Below are positions 9,693-17,815 of a DNA stretch of 64,000 bases, piece after piece. Position numbers and translations under genes: made by a program. The first letter of the stretch is position 1; every line of letters begins with the position of its first letter. The stretch covers positions 310,001-374,000 of the forward strand of contig NZ_JBEBMX010000001.1 in the NCBI RefSeq assembly GCF_043196875.1, in the 5' to 3' direction. Source of the stretch: Saccharospirillum sp043196875 (lineage in GTDB: Bacteria; Pseudomonadota; Gammaproteobacteria; Pseudomonadales; Natronospirillaceae). Below the pieces are notes generated by a model. It made no database searches. It was not told the DNA's origin and was given only the letters and a program-made list of their open reading frames with translations.

Positions 9693-10235
9693 TCACGACA
9701 GCGCCACCGCCTGAAAACGCTGATCGGCATAGAGCGCTGCCAGGCTAATCAGCGCCCAGCTGCGCTGATCACGTCGGTATTGGCCGCGAACAAAAGGTTT
9801 TAAGCGCTCATCGACTTCAGGTAACGCAGCGCTGAAATCGGTGTCGTCGAAATGCTGCACGCCATCGAGCGCCTCGACCAGCAGGCCGTCGGTCTGCTCA
9901 CCCTGCTCCATCACCAGCACCGGCTTACCGATCCGGCTCGGACCGGCATCACTGAAACCGAAAAAACGGTTCAGATCGAGCAGCGGAATCAAGCGGCCGC
10001 GCACATTGGCAACCCCCAAAACCCAGGGCTGCACATTGGGCAGGCGAGTGGTTGGCGGCGCCTGGAGAATTTCACTGACTTCGGACATGGCCACCACCAG
10101 TGACTGCTGCCCGAGGCGAAAACCGATGCCGTGCCAGGCGGCATCCATATCGGTGCCTTCGGGCAGGCCGGCGGCCTGAAGGTGACAGCGCTGCGCCATA
10201 TCACGCAACAGCTGCAGGGGCGTCTGGTCCGCCAT
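9693..10235 (-). CDS. pilI: PilI, CheW-like adaptor
   Basis: This 180-residue protein has one CheW-like domain linking PilJ to ChpA. Visible parts are GIGFRLGQQSLVVAMSEVSE near residue 31, the TRLPNVQPWVLGVANVRGRL core near residues 58-77, and IPLLDLNRFFGF directly after it, a classic CheW core. It starts 10 bases after the pilH stop and is followed by pilJ, in the standard pilG-pilH-pilI-pilJ order, which supports the assignment more strongly than similarity to CheW alone. Confidence 0.93.
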   Translation of the reverse strand: MADQTPLQLLRDMAQRCHLQAAGLPEGTDMDAAWHGIGFRLGQQSLVVAMSEVSEILQAPPTTRLPNVQPWVLGVANVRGRLIPLLDLNRFFGFSDAGPSRIGKPVLVMEQGEQTDGLLVEALDGVQHFDDTDFSAALPEVDERLKPFVRGQYRRDQRSWALISLAALYADQRFQAVALS

Positions 10236-10245
10236 GGTGGCGCAA

Positions 10246-10623
10246 TCAGTCCTGGGTGTTACCAGTCAGCGCACCGGCAATAACGGCAGCCAACTGATCT
10301 TCGGTCACCGGCTTAACCAGATAACCACTGGCGCCCTGGCGTTTGCCCCAGACGCGGTCGGTTTCCTGATCTTTGGTGGTGACGATGATGACGGGGATAT
10401 GGGCAGTGTCGCTGCCCTTGGTGAGCTGGCGCGTGGCCTGGAAACCATTGAGACCGGGCATGACGATGTCCATCAACACCACATCCGGCAATTCCTGGCG
10501 CGCCAGGGCAACGCCATCGGCGCCATTATCGGCGGTTAGCACCTCATAGCCGTGCTTTTCCAACATGCCCTGGAAGGCATACGTCTCAGTTGGGGAATCG
10601 TCTACTATCAGAACACGTGCCAT
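10246..10623 (-). CDS. pilH: PilH, CheY-like response regulator
   Basis: This 125-residue stand-alone receiver domain has the acidic pair in LIVDDSPTE, the phospho-acceptor Asp in VVLMDIVMPG near residue 52, the conserved Thr in PVIIVTTKDQ and the Lys in GYLVKPV near residue 105. In the P. aeruginosa pathway PilH acts with PilG as an output of ChpA and is linked to pilus retraction or to draining phosphate from the kinase. There is no output domain. The gene lies 63 bases downstream of pilG, a gap that shows no clear terminator. Confidence 0.94.
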   Translation of the reverse strand: MARVLIVDDSPTETYAFQGMLEKHGYEVLTADNGADGVALARQELPDVVLMDIVMPGLNGFQATRQLTKGSDTAHIPVIIVTTKDQETDRVWGKRQGASGYLVKPVTEDQLAAVIAGALTGNTQD

Positions 10624-10686
10624 GAGTTTCCTATTGATTCGATCGATGCGGGCACCGGCCCGCGGGTACAGAGGTTAGTATCTTCG

Positions 10687-11067
10687 TTATTGAACGTAAT
10701 CGCGAATGGCCTGCAATAAATCCGCATCGGCACAGGGCTTGGTCAGGTAATGATCACAGCCAACAATCTTGCCCTGCGCCTGATCGTACAAACCGTCTTT
10801 GCTCGACAACATAATCACCGGCGTTTCGCGGAACCGGCTGTTGTTCTTGATCAGCGCACAGGTCTGATACCCATCGAGCCGCGGCATCATTACATCCAGA
10901 AAAATAATGTCCGGTTTGGAATCGGCAATTTTGGCCAGCGCGTCAAAACCATCGGTAGCGGTCACCACCTGGCAACCAGCGTCCAGCAACACCCGGCTGA
11001 CACTGAAGCGAATGGTTTTGGAGTCATCGATGACCATGACCGTCAGACTCTCGTAGCTGTAATCCAT
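10687..11067 (-). CDS. pilG: PilG, CheY-like response regulator
   Basis: This is a stand-alone receiver of about 126 residues with VMVIDDSKTIRFSVSRVLLD, the acceptor Asp in IIFLDVMMPRLDGYQTC, PVIMLSSKDG and the Lys in HYLTKPC. LDGYQTCALIKNN is typical of PilG. PilG is the output regulator that promotes pilus extension and, in P. aeruginosa, adenylate cyclase activation. The ATG at 11067 (MDYSYESL) is chosen because it gives the usual short PilG N-terminus and has a GGGA site about 8 bases upstream. An in-frame ATG at 11115 would add 16 residues but has no ribosome site. This is the first gene of the pil-chp operon, divergent from gshB. Confidence 0.94.
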   Translation of the reverse strand: MDYSYESLTVMVIDDSKTIRFSVSRVLLDAGCQVVTATDGFDALAKIADSKPDIIFLDVMMPRLDGYQTCALIKNNSRFRETPVIMLSSKDGLYDQAQGKIVGCDHYLTKPCADADLLQAIRDYVQ

Positions 11068-11135
11068 GGCATCATCCCAGGGCGACTGTTGCCTGACGTT
11101 GTCGATTCGGCGCATTCAAGCGGGCTCAACACCCC

Positions 11136-11164
11136 CTTTCTGCCGTCAAAGCGGTGGCAGAAAG
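11136..11164. promoter_or_regulatory. Inverted repeat between pilG and gshB
   Basis: Perfect 9-base arms CTTTCTGCC and GGCAGAAAG are separated by 11 bases in the 290-base space between the divergent pilG and gshB genes. The position suits an operator that could act on both promoters, but a transcript hairpin is equally possible. No convincing -35/-10 pair was found next to it. Confidence 0.35.
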
Positions 11165-11357
11165 TGTCGCTAAAGCGCGGCTAAAACCGTCAATTCTTGT
11201 ATCACAGATCGTCCGCTTTCGCTATATGAAGGCCGCGCCAGCGCGCCCTGACAGCAAAGCAGTACCGCCTGAGAAAGGCAAAAGCACGCAGTTGTTTTTG
11301 CCATCGACGGCATCCATTACCATAGCCCTCACATTAACGCTTAAGGCAAACCTACAG

Positions 11358-12311
11358 ATGAGTCTGAACATCGGCGTCGTCATGGACCCCATCGAAGCCG
11401 TGACCTACAAGAAGGACAGCACCCTGGCCATGCTTTGGGCCGCCCAGGACCGAGGCTGGAACATCCACTATATGACGATGACCGATCTCTATCTGGACAA
11501 CGGTAAACCCATGGCGACGACACAGCCATTACAGGTGCACCGCAATCCTGAGCATTTTTACGATCTGGGTGAGGCGACCACCACCGCCCTGGCCGACCTC
11601 GACGTCATCCTGATGCGCAAAGACCCGCCGTTCGACAACGAATACATCTACGCCACCTATATGCTCGAACGCGCTGAACAGGAAGGCGTGCTGATCGTCA
11701 ACAAGCCGCAAGCGCTGCGCGACTGCAATGAGAAGTTCTACGCCACCGCCTTTGCCGACTTTACGCCGCCGCATCTGATCACTCGCGATGCGGCTCGGCT
11801 GAAAGCCTTCCACCAGCAACACGGCGACGTCATCTTCAAGCCGCTCGACGGCATGGGCGGCAGCTCCATCTTCCGCCTGAAAGCCGACGATCCCAACGTC
11901 TCGGTGATCATCGAAACCCTGACCGAGCACGGCCAGCAACAGACGATGGCGCAAAAATACCTGCCGGAAATCAAGGACGGCGACAAACGCATCCTGATGA
12001 TCGACGGCGAGCCCATCGACTACTGCCTGGCACGTCTGCCGGCCAAAGGCGAAACCCGGGGCAATCTGGCCGCTGGCGGTACCGGCCGTGCCCAGCCGCT
12101 GAGTGAGCGCGATCGCGCCATTGCCGCGCACATCGGACCGGAGCTGAAAAAGCGCGGGCTGATCTTTGTCGGTCTCGACGTCATCGGCGACTACGTCACC
12201 GAAATCAACGTCACCAGCCCGACCTGCATCCGCGAAATCGACAACGCCTTCGACACCGACATCGCCGGCAAACTGATGGACGTGATCGCCGCGAAGCGAG
12301 GCCTGAACTGA
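11358..12311 (+). CDS. gshB: Glutathione synthetase
   Basis: This 317-residue cytoplasmic ATP-grasp enzyme joins gamma-glutamylcysteine and glycine to make glutathione. The N-terminus LNIGVVMDPIEAVTYKKDST is the hallmark GshB substrate-binding start. The ATP-grasp part shows VIFKPLDGMGGSSIFR near residue 160 and TEINVTSPTCIREID near residue 285. The frame stays open about 200 bases further upstream, but MSLNIGVV at 11358 matches the normal family start, so the longer form is rejected. The stop overlaps the tonB start by one base. A gshB gene beside pilG is the arrangement of P. aeruginosa. Confidence 0.96.
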   Translation: MSLNIGVVMDPIEAVTYKKDSTLAMLWAAQDRGWNIHYMTMTDLYLDNGKPMATTQPLQVHRNPEHFYDLGEATTTALADLDVILMRKDPPFDNEYIYATYMLERAEQEGVLIVNKPQALRDCNEKFYATAFADFTPPHLITRDAARLKAFHQQHGDVIFKPLDGMGGSSIFRLKADDPNVSVIIETLTEHGQQQTMAQKYLPEIKDGDKRILMIDGEPIDYCLARLPAKGETRGNLAAGGTGRAQPLSERDRAIAAHIGPELKKRGLIFVGLDVIGDYVTEINVTSPTCIREIDNAFDTDIAGKLMDVIAAKRGLN

Positions 12312-13189
12312 TGGCGGTCAGCGTCGGCGCCGTCGATCGCCTCAGTTTTACGCTCTTCGTGGCGGTTGGCCTGCATGCGCTGGTGATTTTCGGCATTGGC
12401 TTTAGCAATCCCGAACCGCACCAGTTGCCGCCGACGCTGGATGTGACGCTGGCGCAACACGCCAGCGACACCAGCACACCTTTGGATGAAGCCGACTTCC
12501 TGGCCGACGCCAACCAGCAAGGCAGCGGCACCCAGGAAGACAAAGCCCAGTTGACCTCGACCGAACAGGCCGAGATCGAAGACAACCAGATTTTCCGCAC
12601 CACACCGGAAGTGCAGCAAATCAGCTTTGCCCAGCAGGACGCCCAACGCGCCCTGGTGACCACAACGGGCGACAGCGAACGCAGCATCAACAATCAACCC
12701 AGCGAAGAAGCCATCACCGACCCCAGCCAGGCCAGCGATTCCGCCTTGCTGGTCAGCCAGGTCAGCGACATCGCCACGCTGCGCGCCATGCTCGATGAAA
12801 GCCGTCAGAACCTGGCCAAGGCACCGCGCACCCGCACGCTGACCGCCGTTTCCGCGCGCCAGTCACTCGATGCCGCCTACGTCTACGGCTGGCTGGAAGA
12901 GATTGAACGCATCGGCAACCAGAACTACCCCCAGGCGGCGCGCCAGCAACGCCTGACCGGCAACGTCCGTTTGGCGGTGACCATTCGCGCCGACGGCAGC
13001 CTGGCGAATGTCAGTGTGACGCGCAGCTCCGGCCATGCCGTGCTCGACCAGGCCGCGCAGCGCATCGTGCATTTAGCCGCGCCGTTTGAGCCATTTACGC
13101 TGGAGATGCGCCAGGAATACGACCAGTTGGAAATCATCCGCACCTGGCAGTTCCGCACCGACAACCGCTTCGGCCGGCAGGACTCATGA
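12311..13189 (+). CDS. TonB-family energy transducer, TonB3-like
   Basis: This 292-residue protein has a short cytoplasmic start, one membrane helix near residues 10-29 (LSFTLFVAVGLHALVIFGIG), a long Gln/Ser/Thr-rich periplasmic linker and a C-terminal TonB domain. In that domain NYPQAARQQRLTGNVRLAVTI, DGSLANVSVTRSSGHAVLDQAA and the final strand are the usual marks. Such proteins pass proton-motive-force energy to outer-membrane receptors. In P. aeruginosa the gene after gshB is tonB3, which is needed for twitching motility, and the same position beside pil-chp suggests the same role here. No exbB or exbD gene is nearby. The gene is coupled to gshB by a TGATG overlap. A yqgE gene, often next in relatives, is missing. 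Confidence 0.85.
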   Translation: MAVSVGAVDRLSFTLFVAVGLHALVIFGIGFSNPEPHQLPPTLDVTLAQHASDTSTPLDEADFLADANQQGSGTQEDKAQLTSTEQAEIEDNQIFRTTPEVQQISFAQQDAQRALVTTTGDSERSINNQPSEEAITDPSQASDSALLVSQVSDIATLRAMLDESRQNLAKAPRTRTLTAVSARQSLDAAYVYGWLEEIERIGNQNYPQAARQQRLTGNVRLAVTIRADGSLANVSVTRSSGHAVLDQAAQRIVHLAAPFEPFTLEMRQEYDQLEIIRTWQFRTDNRFGRQDS

Positions 13190-13617
13190 GTAACGACGGC
13201 CGCTGGCTGGGCTTCGACTTCGGCCTCGCCTGGATCGGCGTCGCCGCAGGCCAGCATCTGACCCAAACGGCCAGCCCGCTGCCACCGCTGCGCGCGCGCG
13301 ACGGCATTCCCAACTGGGATGACATCGATGCCTTGGTCAAAGAATGGAAGCCAGCCGGCTTCGTGGTCGGCATTCCCTACCATATGGACGGCAGCGACAG
13401 CGAGATGGGCACCCGCGCCAACAAATTCCGCAAGCGCCTGCACGGCCGTTATGGCCTGCCGGCCGAAGCCATCGACGAACGCTTATCCAGCCGCGAAGCC
13501 CGCGCTCAACTGGGCGAACGCGGCAAAAGTTTAAGCAAGGCACGGCAGGCACAGGTGGATAGCATTGCGGCGCAATTGATTCTGGAAACTTTTTTACAAC
13601 GCGCCAAAGCCGACTAA
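13186..13617 (+). CDS. ruvX: YqgF/RuvX-family Holliday junction resolvase-like protein
   Basis: This 143-residue RNase H-fold protein belongs to the YqgF family, which is linked to pre-16S rRNA 5' end maturation and to Holliday-junction resolution. The three acidic positions of the family are present: Asp in GFDFG near residue 10, Glu in DERLSSREA near residue 98, and Asp in VDSIAAQLILE near residue 125. The loop after the first Asp reads LAWIGVA rather than the usual T(K/R)xIGVA, a mild deviation next to the active site. It overlaps the tonB gene by 4 bases (ATGA). Two copies of a hairpin repeat follow its stop. Confidence 0.9.
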   Translation: MSNDGRWLGFDFGLAWIGVAAGQHLTQTASPLPPLRARDGIPNWDDIDALVKEWKPAGFVVGIPYHMDGSDSEMGTRANKFRKRLHGRYGLPAEAIDERLSSREARAQLGERGKSLSKARQAQVDSIAAQLILETFLQRAKAD

Positions 13618-13650
13618 CGATTACGCAACCAACGCACCGGCCGGGTAGAA

Positions 13651-13736
13651 CTGGCGCCTGATGAGGGTGTCGGCAGCATGGATGCTGCCGTCAAGCTTAC
13701 AGGGACGTATTCACAGCGGCCCTCATCAGGCGCCAG
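13651..13736 (+). repeat. GGA-hairpin dispersed repeat, copy 1
   Basis: This is an 86-base element. Perfect 17-base outer arms (13651-13667 and 13720-13736, beginning CTGGCGCCTG) enclose two small hairpins. The first is GGCAGCAT-GG-ATGCTGCC at 13672-13689. The second is TAC-AGGGAC-GTA at about 13698-13709. Both put a GGA in or beside the loop on the plus strand. The core is shared with copies at 13775-13870 and 33129-33219, but the outer arms differ in sequence in each copy while staying self-complementary. It begins 33 bases after the ruvX stop in the sense orientation. Confidence 0.85.
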
Positions 13737-13774
13737 ATCTGCCCGAGCCAGCACCACCAAACGTACCGGCTTTG

Positions 13775-13870
13775 ATGAGTACGACTCCTGTAGGGGTGTC
13801 GGCAGCATGGATGCTGCCGTCTAGCGTACAGGGATGTATTTACAGCGGCCCCGGAAGGCGTCGCACTCAT
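13775..13870 (+). repeat. GGA-hairpin dispersed repeat, copy 2
   Basis: This second copy lies 38 bases after the first. Imperfect 22-base outer arms (13775-13796 and 13849-13870, beginning ATGAGTACGAC and ending GTCGCACTCAT) pair at 16 of 22 positions. The core has GGCAGCAT-GG-ATGCTGCC at 13801-13818 and the motif GUACAGGGAUGU (as RNA), which agrees with the published CsrA SELEX consensus RUACARGGAUGU at every position. It ends 35 bases before the start of the nuclease gene at 13906, in the sense orientation with both neighbours. Confidence 0.85.
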
Positions 13871-13905
13871 AAAAGCCAAGCACCACTGAACAGAATTTCC
13901 GCCCT

Positions 13906-15531
13906 ATGCAACAGCAACCGGTCCCACAACCCGACCTGCCAACCGGCTACTACAAGGACAACTTCGACCGTCTGCTGGCCACCGTGGTCGAGCGCTACGA
14001 CGACCTACTGGCCGACGAGGACCGCGACTTTATTGCCGCCTACCAAAACCTGTCGCTACCCAGCGCCCGTTTACTGGTCCGGCTCTACACCCGCAAAGGC
14101 CCAACCTTCCGACAAAGCAAACTCAGCTACGCGGAAATTCCCGATCTCGATGTAGCCGTCGAGGAACTCACCGAGGCCAAACTGCTCGACGCCGACCCAG
14201 AACTCAGTGCCGGCGAAGTCGCACAATTATTAACGCTGGCCGAATTGCGCAAACTCGATTGGGTTCCCAATCCTAAACGTCCCAAAAACGAATTACTGGT
14301 CGAGTTAGCAGACTGGGAAGAAGTTCGTTGCGCAAGCGACTGGCAGTTAGATGAACGCCTTATCCAACCGCAACATTGGCTAACCCTGCGCCGCCTGCAA
14401 CTGCTCTATTTCGGCAACGAATACCAAAGCCTCACCGACTTTGTGCTCTCCGACCTGGGCCTGTTTCAGTACGAAGATTATCCGCTCGGCAAAGCCAACC
14501 GCTGGTTCGAACACAGCGACGAACTGCACCATCACCTGTTGATCGGCGAATTAAAAAGCGCCGTTTATGAAGCACGTGAAGCGGGCGATGTTGACGCTCT
14601 GGCAGAGCTCGCCGAACCCATTCTGCAAATCGATTGGCTGGGCAGCGCCAAACCTCGCGCCGACCGCCTCGCCAACCGCTTGGGTTTTCGGCTGGAACAA
14701 TGGGGCGAACCGGAACTGGCACTGAAATTATTTCAGACCAACGACCAGCCGCCAGCGCGTGAACGGCGCTGCCGGATTCACTACAAAGCCGAGCGTTTTG
14801 TCGCCGCTCAGGAAGAACTCGACGCCATTCGCCTTGACCCCAAAGACGCCACCGAAGCGCGATTTATCAGCCGATTTGCGCCGCGCCTGGCGAAAAAACT
14901 CAAGCTCAAAATCGAGCCGATTCCGGCACCGGTGTTAAGCGAAAAAAACCATTCATGGCCGCAAGGCGAAGGCAGCGTCGAACAGCAAGTCTGCGCTCGG
15001 CTCGACGATGCCTACTGGTTAGAAAATTTATTGCCGCTGGGCGTGTTCGGTCTGATTCACTGGCAATGGATTTTTCAGCCAGTCGCCGGCGCTTTTCACC
15101 ACCCGTTTCAACAAGCACCGGCGGATTTATACGAGCCGGATTTTCTAACCCGGCGCGGCACCAGCACTCAACAACTTTATGGCGAATTGACCGAGGCTCT
15201 GGCCCGACAATTAATCACCGAAAACTGGGACGCCAAAGTCGGCCGGCAGAATCCGTTCGTGCACTGGGGCGCACTCGATAAAGAATTAGTACTGCGCGCC
15301 TTCGATGCCCTGCCCTGGGATCACTGGCTGGCCATCTTCAGACACCTCTGGCTCGACCTAAAACGTCATCGCGCCGGCTTCCCAGATCTGTTTCAGTTCA
15401 CCAAAAACGGCGGCCGTTTTATCGAAGTCAAAGGTCCCGGTGATCGCCTGCAGGATAACCAGCGTGACTGGTTGGCGGTGTTCGAACAGGCCGGCATCGC
15501 CGCCGAAGTCTGGTATATCCGCTATGAATAA
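13906..15531 (+). CDS. VRR-NUC domain nuclease, FAN1-like
   Basis: This 541-residue protein resembles bacterial FAN1-type structure-specific nucleases (FAN1 acts on branched and crosslinked DNA). The C-terminal VRR-NUC domain shows a PD-(D/E)XK site: FPDLFQF near residue 490 and RFIEVKGPGDRLQDNQ near residue 505. The N-terminal half has YYKDNFDRLLATVVERYDDLLADED and helical segments as in FAN1 proteins (an SAP-like then a TPR-like part, inferred). It starts 35 bases after repeat copy 2 with no clear ribosome site. Its stop overlaps the next gene, a helicase, by 8 bases, so the two are very likely made together and may act on the same DNA structures. Confidence 0.85.
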   Translation: MQQQPVPQPDLPTGYYKDNFDRLLATVVERYDDLLADEDRDFIAAYQNLSLPSARLLVRLYTRKGPTFRQSKLSYAEIPDLDVAVEELTEAKLLDADPELSAGEVAQLLTLAELRKLDWVPNPKRPKNELLVELADWEEVRCASDWQLDERLIQPQHWLTLRRLQLLYFGNEYQSLTDFVLSDLGLFQYEDYPLGKANRWFEHSDELHHHLLIGELKSAVYEAREAGDVDALAELAEPILQIDWLGSAKPRADRLANRLGFRLEQWGEPELALKLFQTNDQPPARERRCRIHYKAERFVAAQEELDAIRLDPKDATEARFISRFAPRLAKKLKLKIEPIPAPVLSEKNHSWPQGEGSVEQQVCARLDDAYWLENLLPLGVFGLIHWQWIFQPVAGAFHHPFQQAPADLYEPDFLTRRGTSTQQLYGELTEALARQLITENWDAKVGRQNPFVHWGALDKELVLRAFDALPWDHWLAIFRHLWLDLKRHRAGFPDLFQFTKNGGRFIEVKGPGDRLQDNQRDWLAVFEQAGIAAEVWYIRYE

Positions 15532-17815
15532 GCGGGTGAGATTTAAAGTTTCCATTCGCGCCCTGGCCGATTTTTGTCTGGCCGAAGGCGATCTGGTCTC
15601 GGGTTTCAGAGTGACGCCCAGCGCGCTCGAAGGTCGGGAAATTCACGGCCTGGCGCAGAAACGTCGGCAGCCGGATTATCGCCCCGAACAAAAGGTCGAA
15701 CTGTTGTGGCAACAGCCGGAGTTTGATCTGGTGGTCGGCGGCCGCATCGACGGCGTCTGGCCCGGCGGCATCGAAGAAATAAAAAGCTGCCGTGTACCGC
15801 CGGAAGAATTACCGGAATCGAGCCGCGCCCTGAACCGTTTGCAGGCGCAACTCTATGCGGGCCTGTGGGCCTTGCAGCATAGTGAGCCCGATCACTGGAC
15901 TGTCCGGCTCAGCTACATTCACAGCCAGACGCAACAGGAATGGCCGCAGGACGAAACGCACTCGCGCCTGGAACTGGTCGATCAACTGATGGCGGCACTG
16001 GCGCGCTACGACGCCTGGCTGCAACGCTTGCTCGAACACCGGCGCGAACGCGACGCAGCTTTAAGCCAACTGAGTTTTCCCTTCGCCACCATGCGCCCGG
16101 TACAGCGCCAGATGGCCGAGACCGTCTATAAAGCGCAGGCCACGCATCGACAAACCTTAATCGAAGCGCCAACGGGTACCGGTAAAACTTTGGCGGCTTT
16201 ATTTCCGGCGTTAAAAGCGCTCGGCGAAAGCCATCATCAGGGCGTCTATTACCTGACGATGAAAACCACCGGCCAGCCACTGGTGCTGGAAACCGTCGAA
16301 CAATTAAAGATCGACGAAGGCCGGCTCAACACCGTCAATCTGCACGCCAAGGACCGTCTCTGCCTGAGCCCGGACACACCCTGCGACGGCGCGCTTTGCC
16401 CTTATGCCAACGACTATTTCGGCAAACGCCAGCGCTTGCGCGAACGGCTGTTCGAACGCAATCGTTGGGATGCAACAACGCTTAAAGAACTGGGCGAAGC
16501 CGAACAAATCTGTCCTTATTACCTGAGTCAGGATTGGGCACTCTGGGCCGATCTGGTGGTGGGCGATATCAATTATCTGTACGACACCACGGCGGTGCAG
16601 CCGTACCTGCTAAAAGAAATCGACAACCAAGTTGCCGTGCTGATCGATGAAAGTCACAACCTGATCGACCGTGGCCGCGCCATGTACAGCGCCGAATTAA
16701 CGGGTGCAGTCATCGAAGCGGTGCAGCAAAAAGCGCCGGATGGCATCAAGAAATCGCTGAAGCCAGTACGCGATGCGTTGCGACGTTGTCAGCCGGAAAA
16801 TCCGGGTTTGTCGGATCAGACACCGGAGGCATTGGTGCAGACTTTGCGCACCTGGCTGCAAACCAGCGCCCGGCTGTTGCGCGAATCACCGTTCTGGGAA
16901 CCGCCGCCGGAATGGCAACGATTGATCTTCGACGCCGGTCGTTTTATTCGCATTCACGAACTCTCCGACCCGCGCGATTTTTGCTGGCGTTATACGCCCG
17001 GCAAACCGGCCGAGCGCGGCGTCGAAACGCTGTGCCTGAATCCATCACGGTTGCTCGGTGAAAAACACCGGCTGGTCAACTCCGTCGCAGCGTTCAGCGC
17101 CACGCTCGCGCCCTGGCATTACAGCCAGACGATGACCGGTTTGGCCGAGGCCGTACCACTGGCGCTGGAGTCACCATTCAAACCTGAGCAATTTCAGGTC
17201 ACCTTAGTCACCGATGTTTCGACCCGCTTTCGCGATCGCCAAACCTTGCCGCAACAAGTCGTGCCACTGATTCAGGCGTTCCGAAAAAGCACGCCCGGCA
17301 ATGCGCTGGTGTTCTTTTCCAGCTACCGCCAACTGGCCGATTGCGAAGCGCAATTGGCGAACGACCCGGGCGTCATCGCCCAGCGCCGCGACACCACTTT
17401 GTTGGAACGCTTGGCATTGCTGGATCGGCTGCGCACCGAACGCGGTTTAATGGTGTTGGCACCGCTCGGTGGCGTGCTCGGCGAAGGCGTGGATTTACCG
17501 GGTGATGCGCTGACTGGCGTCTTGGTCGTCGGCCCGGGTTTGCCGCAGGTGAACGATCTGAACGATCGCATTCGCGGCGCGCTCGATGCCGACGGCCAGC
17601 CCGGTTTCGATTTTGCGTATCGTTTTCCAGGCCTGCACAAAGTCTTACAGGCAGCCGGTCGCTGTGTGCGTAATGAAAGTGATCGTGGGGATATCTGGCT
17701 GGTGGATGATCGGTTTCGGCGTTATCAGCAAAGTGGCTGGCTGCCGCCGCACTGGACGGTGCGTCATGCCCGCCGTGCCGACTTACTCGCCGGCACAGCA
17801 ACTAGGCCAGAGTAA
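15524..17815 (+). CDS. XPD/DinG-like iron-sulfur helicase with N-terminal PD-(D/E)XK-like domain
   Basis: This 763-residue superfamily 2 helicase begins at MNKRVRFKV; an upstream ATG (15440) is inside the nuclease gene and adds a non-homologous tail. Walker A EAPTGTGKT lies near residue 215. Four Cys that suit an iron-sulfur cluster appear as CLSPDTPCDGALC near 280-300 and ICPYY near 328. Walker B reads VLIDESHNL near 374, and the last helicase motif is QAAGRCVRNESDRG near 710. The first 150 residues contain VVGGRIDGVWPGGIEEIKS, an Asp...Glu-x-Lys pattern as in Cas4/RecB-type nucleases, so the protein may both cut and unwind. The 3' end overlaps the convergent GGDEF gene by 14 bases. Confidence 0.85.
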   Translation: MNKRVRFKVSIRALADFCLAEGDLVSGFRVTPSALEGREIHGLAQKRRQPDYRPEQKVELLWQQPEFDLVVGGRIDGVWPGGIEEIKSCRVPPEELPESSRALNRLQAQLYAGLWALQHSEPDHWTVRLSYIHSQTQQEWPQDETHSRLELVDQLMAALARYDAWLQRLLEHRRERDAALSQLSFPFATMRPVQRQMAETVYKAQATHRQTLIEAPTGTGKTLAALFPALKALGESHHQGVYYLTMKTTGQPLVLETVEQLKIDEGRLNTVNLHAKDRLCLSPDTPCDGALCPYANDYFGKRQRLRERLFERNRWDATTLKELGEAEQICPYYLSQDWALWADLVVGDINYLYDTTAVQPYLLKEIDNQVAVLIDESHNLIDRGRAMYSAELTGAVIEAVQQKAPDGIKKSLKPVRDALRRCQPENPGLSDQTPEALVQTLRTWLQTSARLLRESPFWEPPPEWQRLIFDAGRFIRIHELSDPRDFCWRYTPGKPAERGVETLCLNPSRLLGEKHRLVNSVAAFSATLAPWHYSQTMTGLAEAVPLALESPFKPEQFQVTLVTDVSTRFRDRQTLPQQVVPLIQAFRKSTPGNALVFFSSYRQLADCEAQLANDPGVIAQRRDTTLLERLALLDRLRTERGLMVLAPLGGVLGEGVDLPGDALTGVLVVGPGLPQVNDLNDRIRGALDADGQPGFDFAYRFPGLHKVLQAAGRCVRNESDRGDIWLVDDRFRRYQQSGWLPPHWTVRHARRADLLAGTATRPE

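Noticed and set aside
11068..11115. Longer PilG start at 11115
   Set aside because: No ribosome site and no match to the short N-terminus of PilG.
11194..11228. TTCTTG and TATATG as a gshB promoter
   Set aside because: The spacing of 23 bases is too long.
13651..13870. CRISPR-like or insertion-sequence interpretation of the two repeats
   Set aside because: Only two units with self-complementary arms, no regular spacers, no transposase and no target duplication seen.
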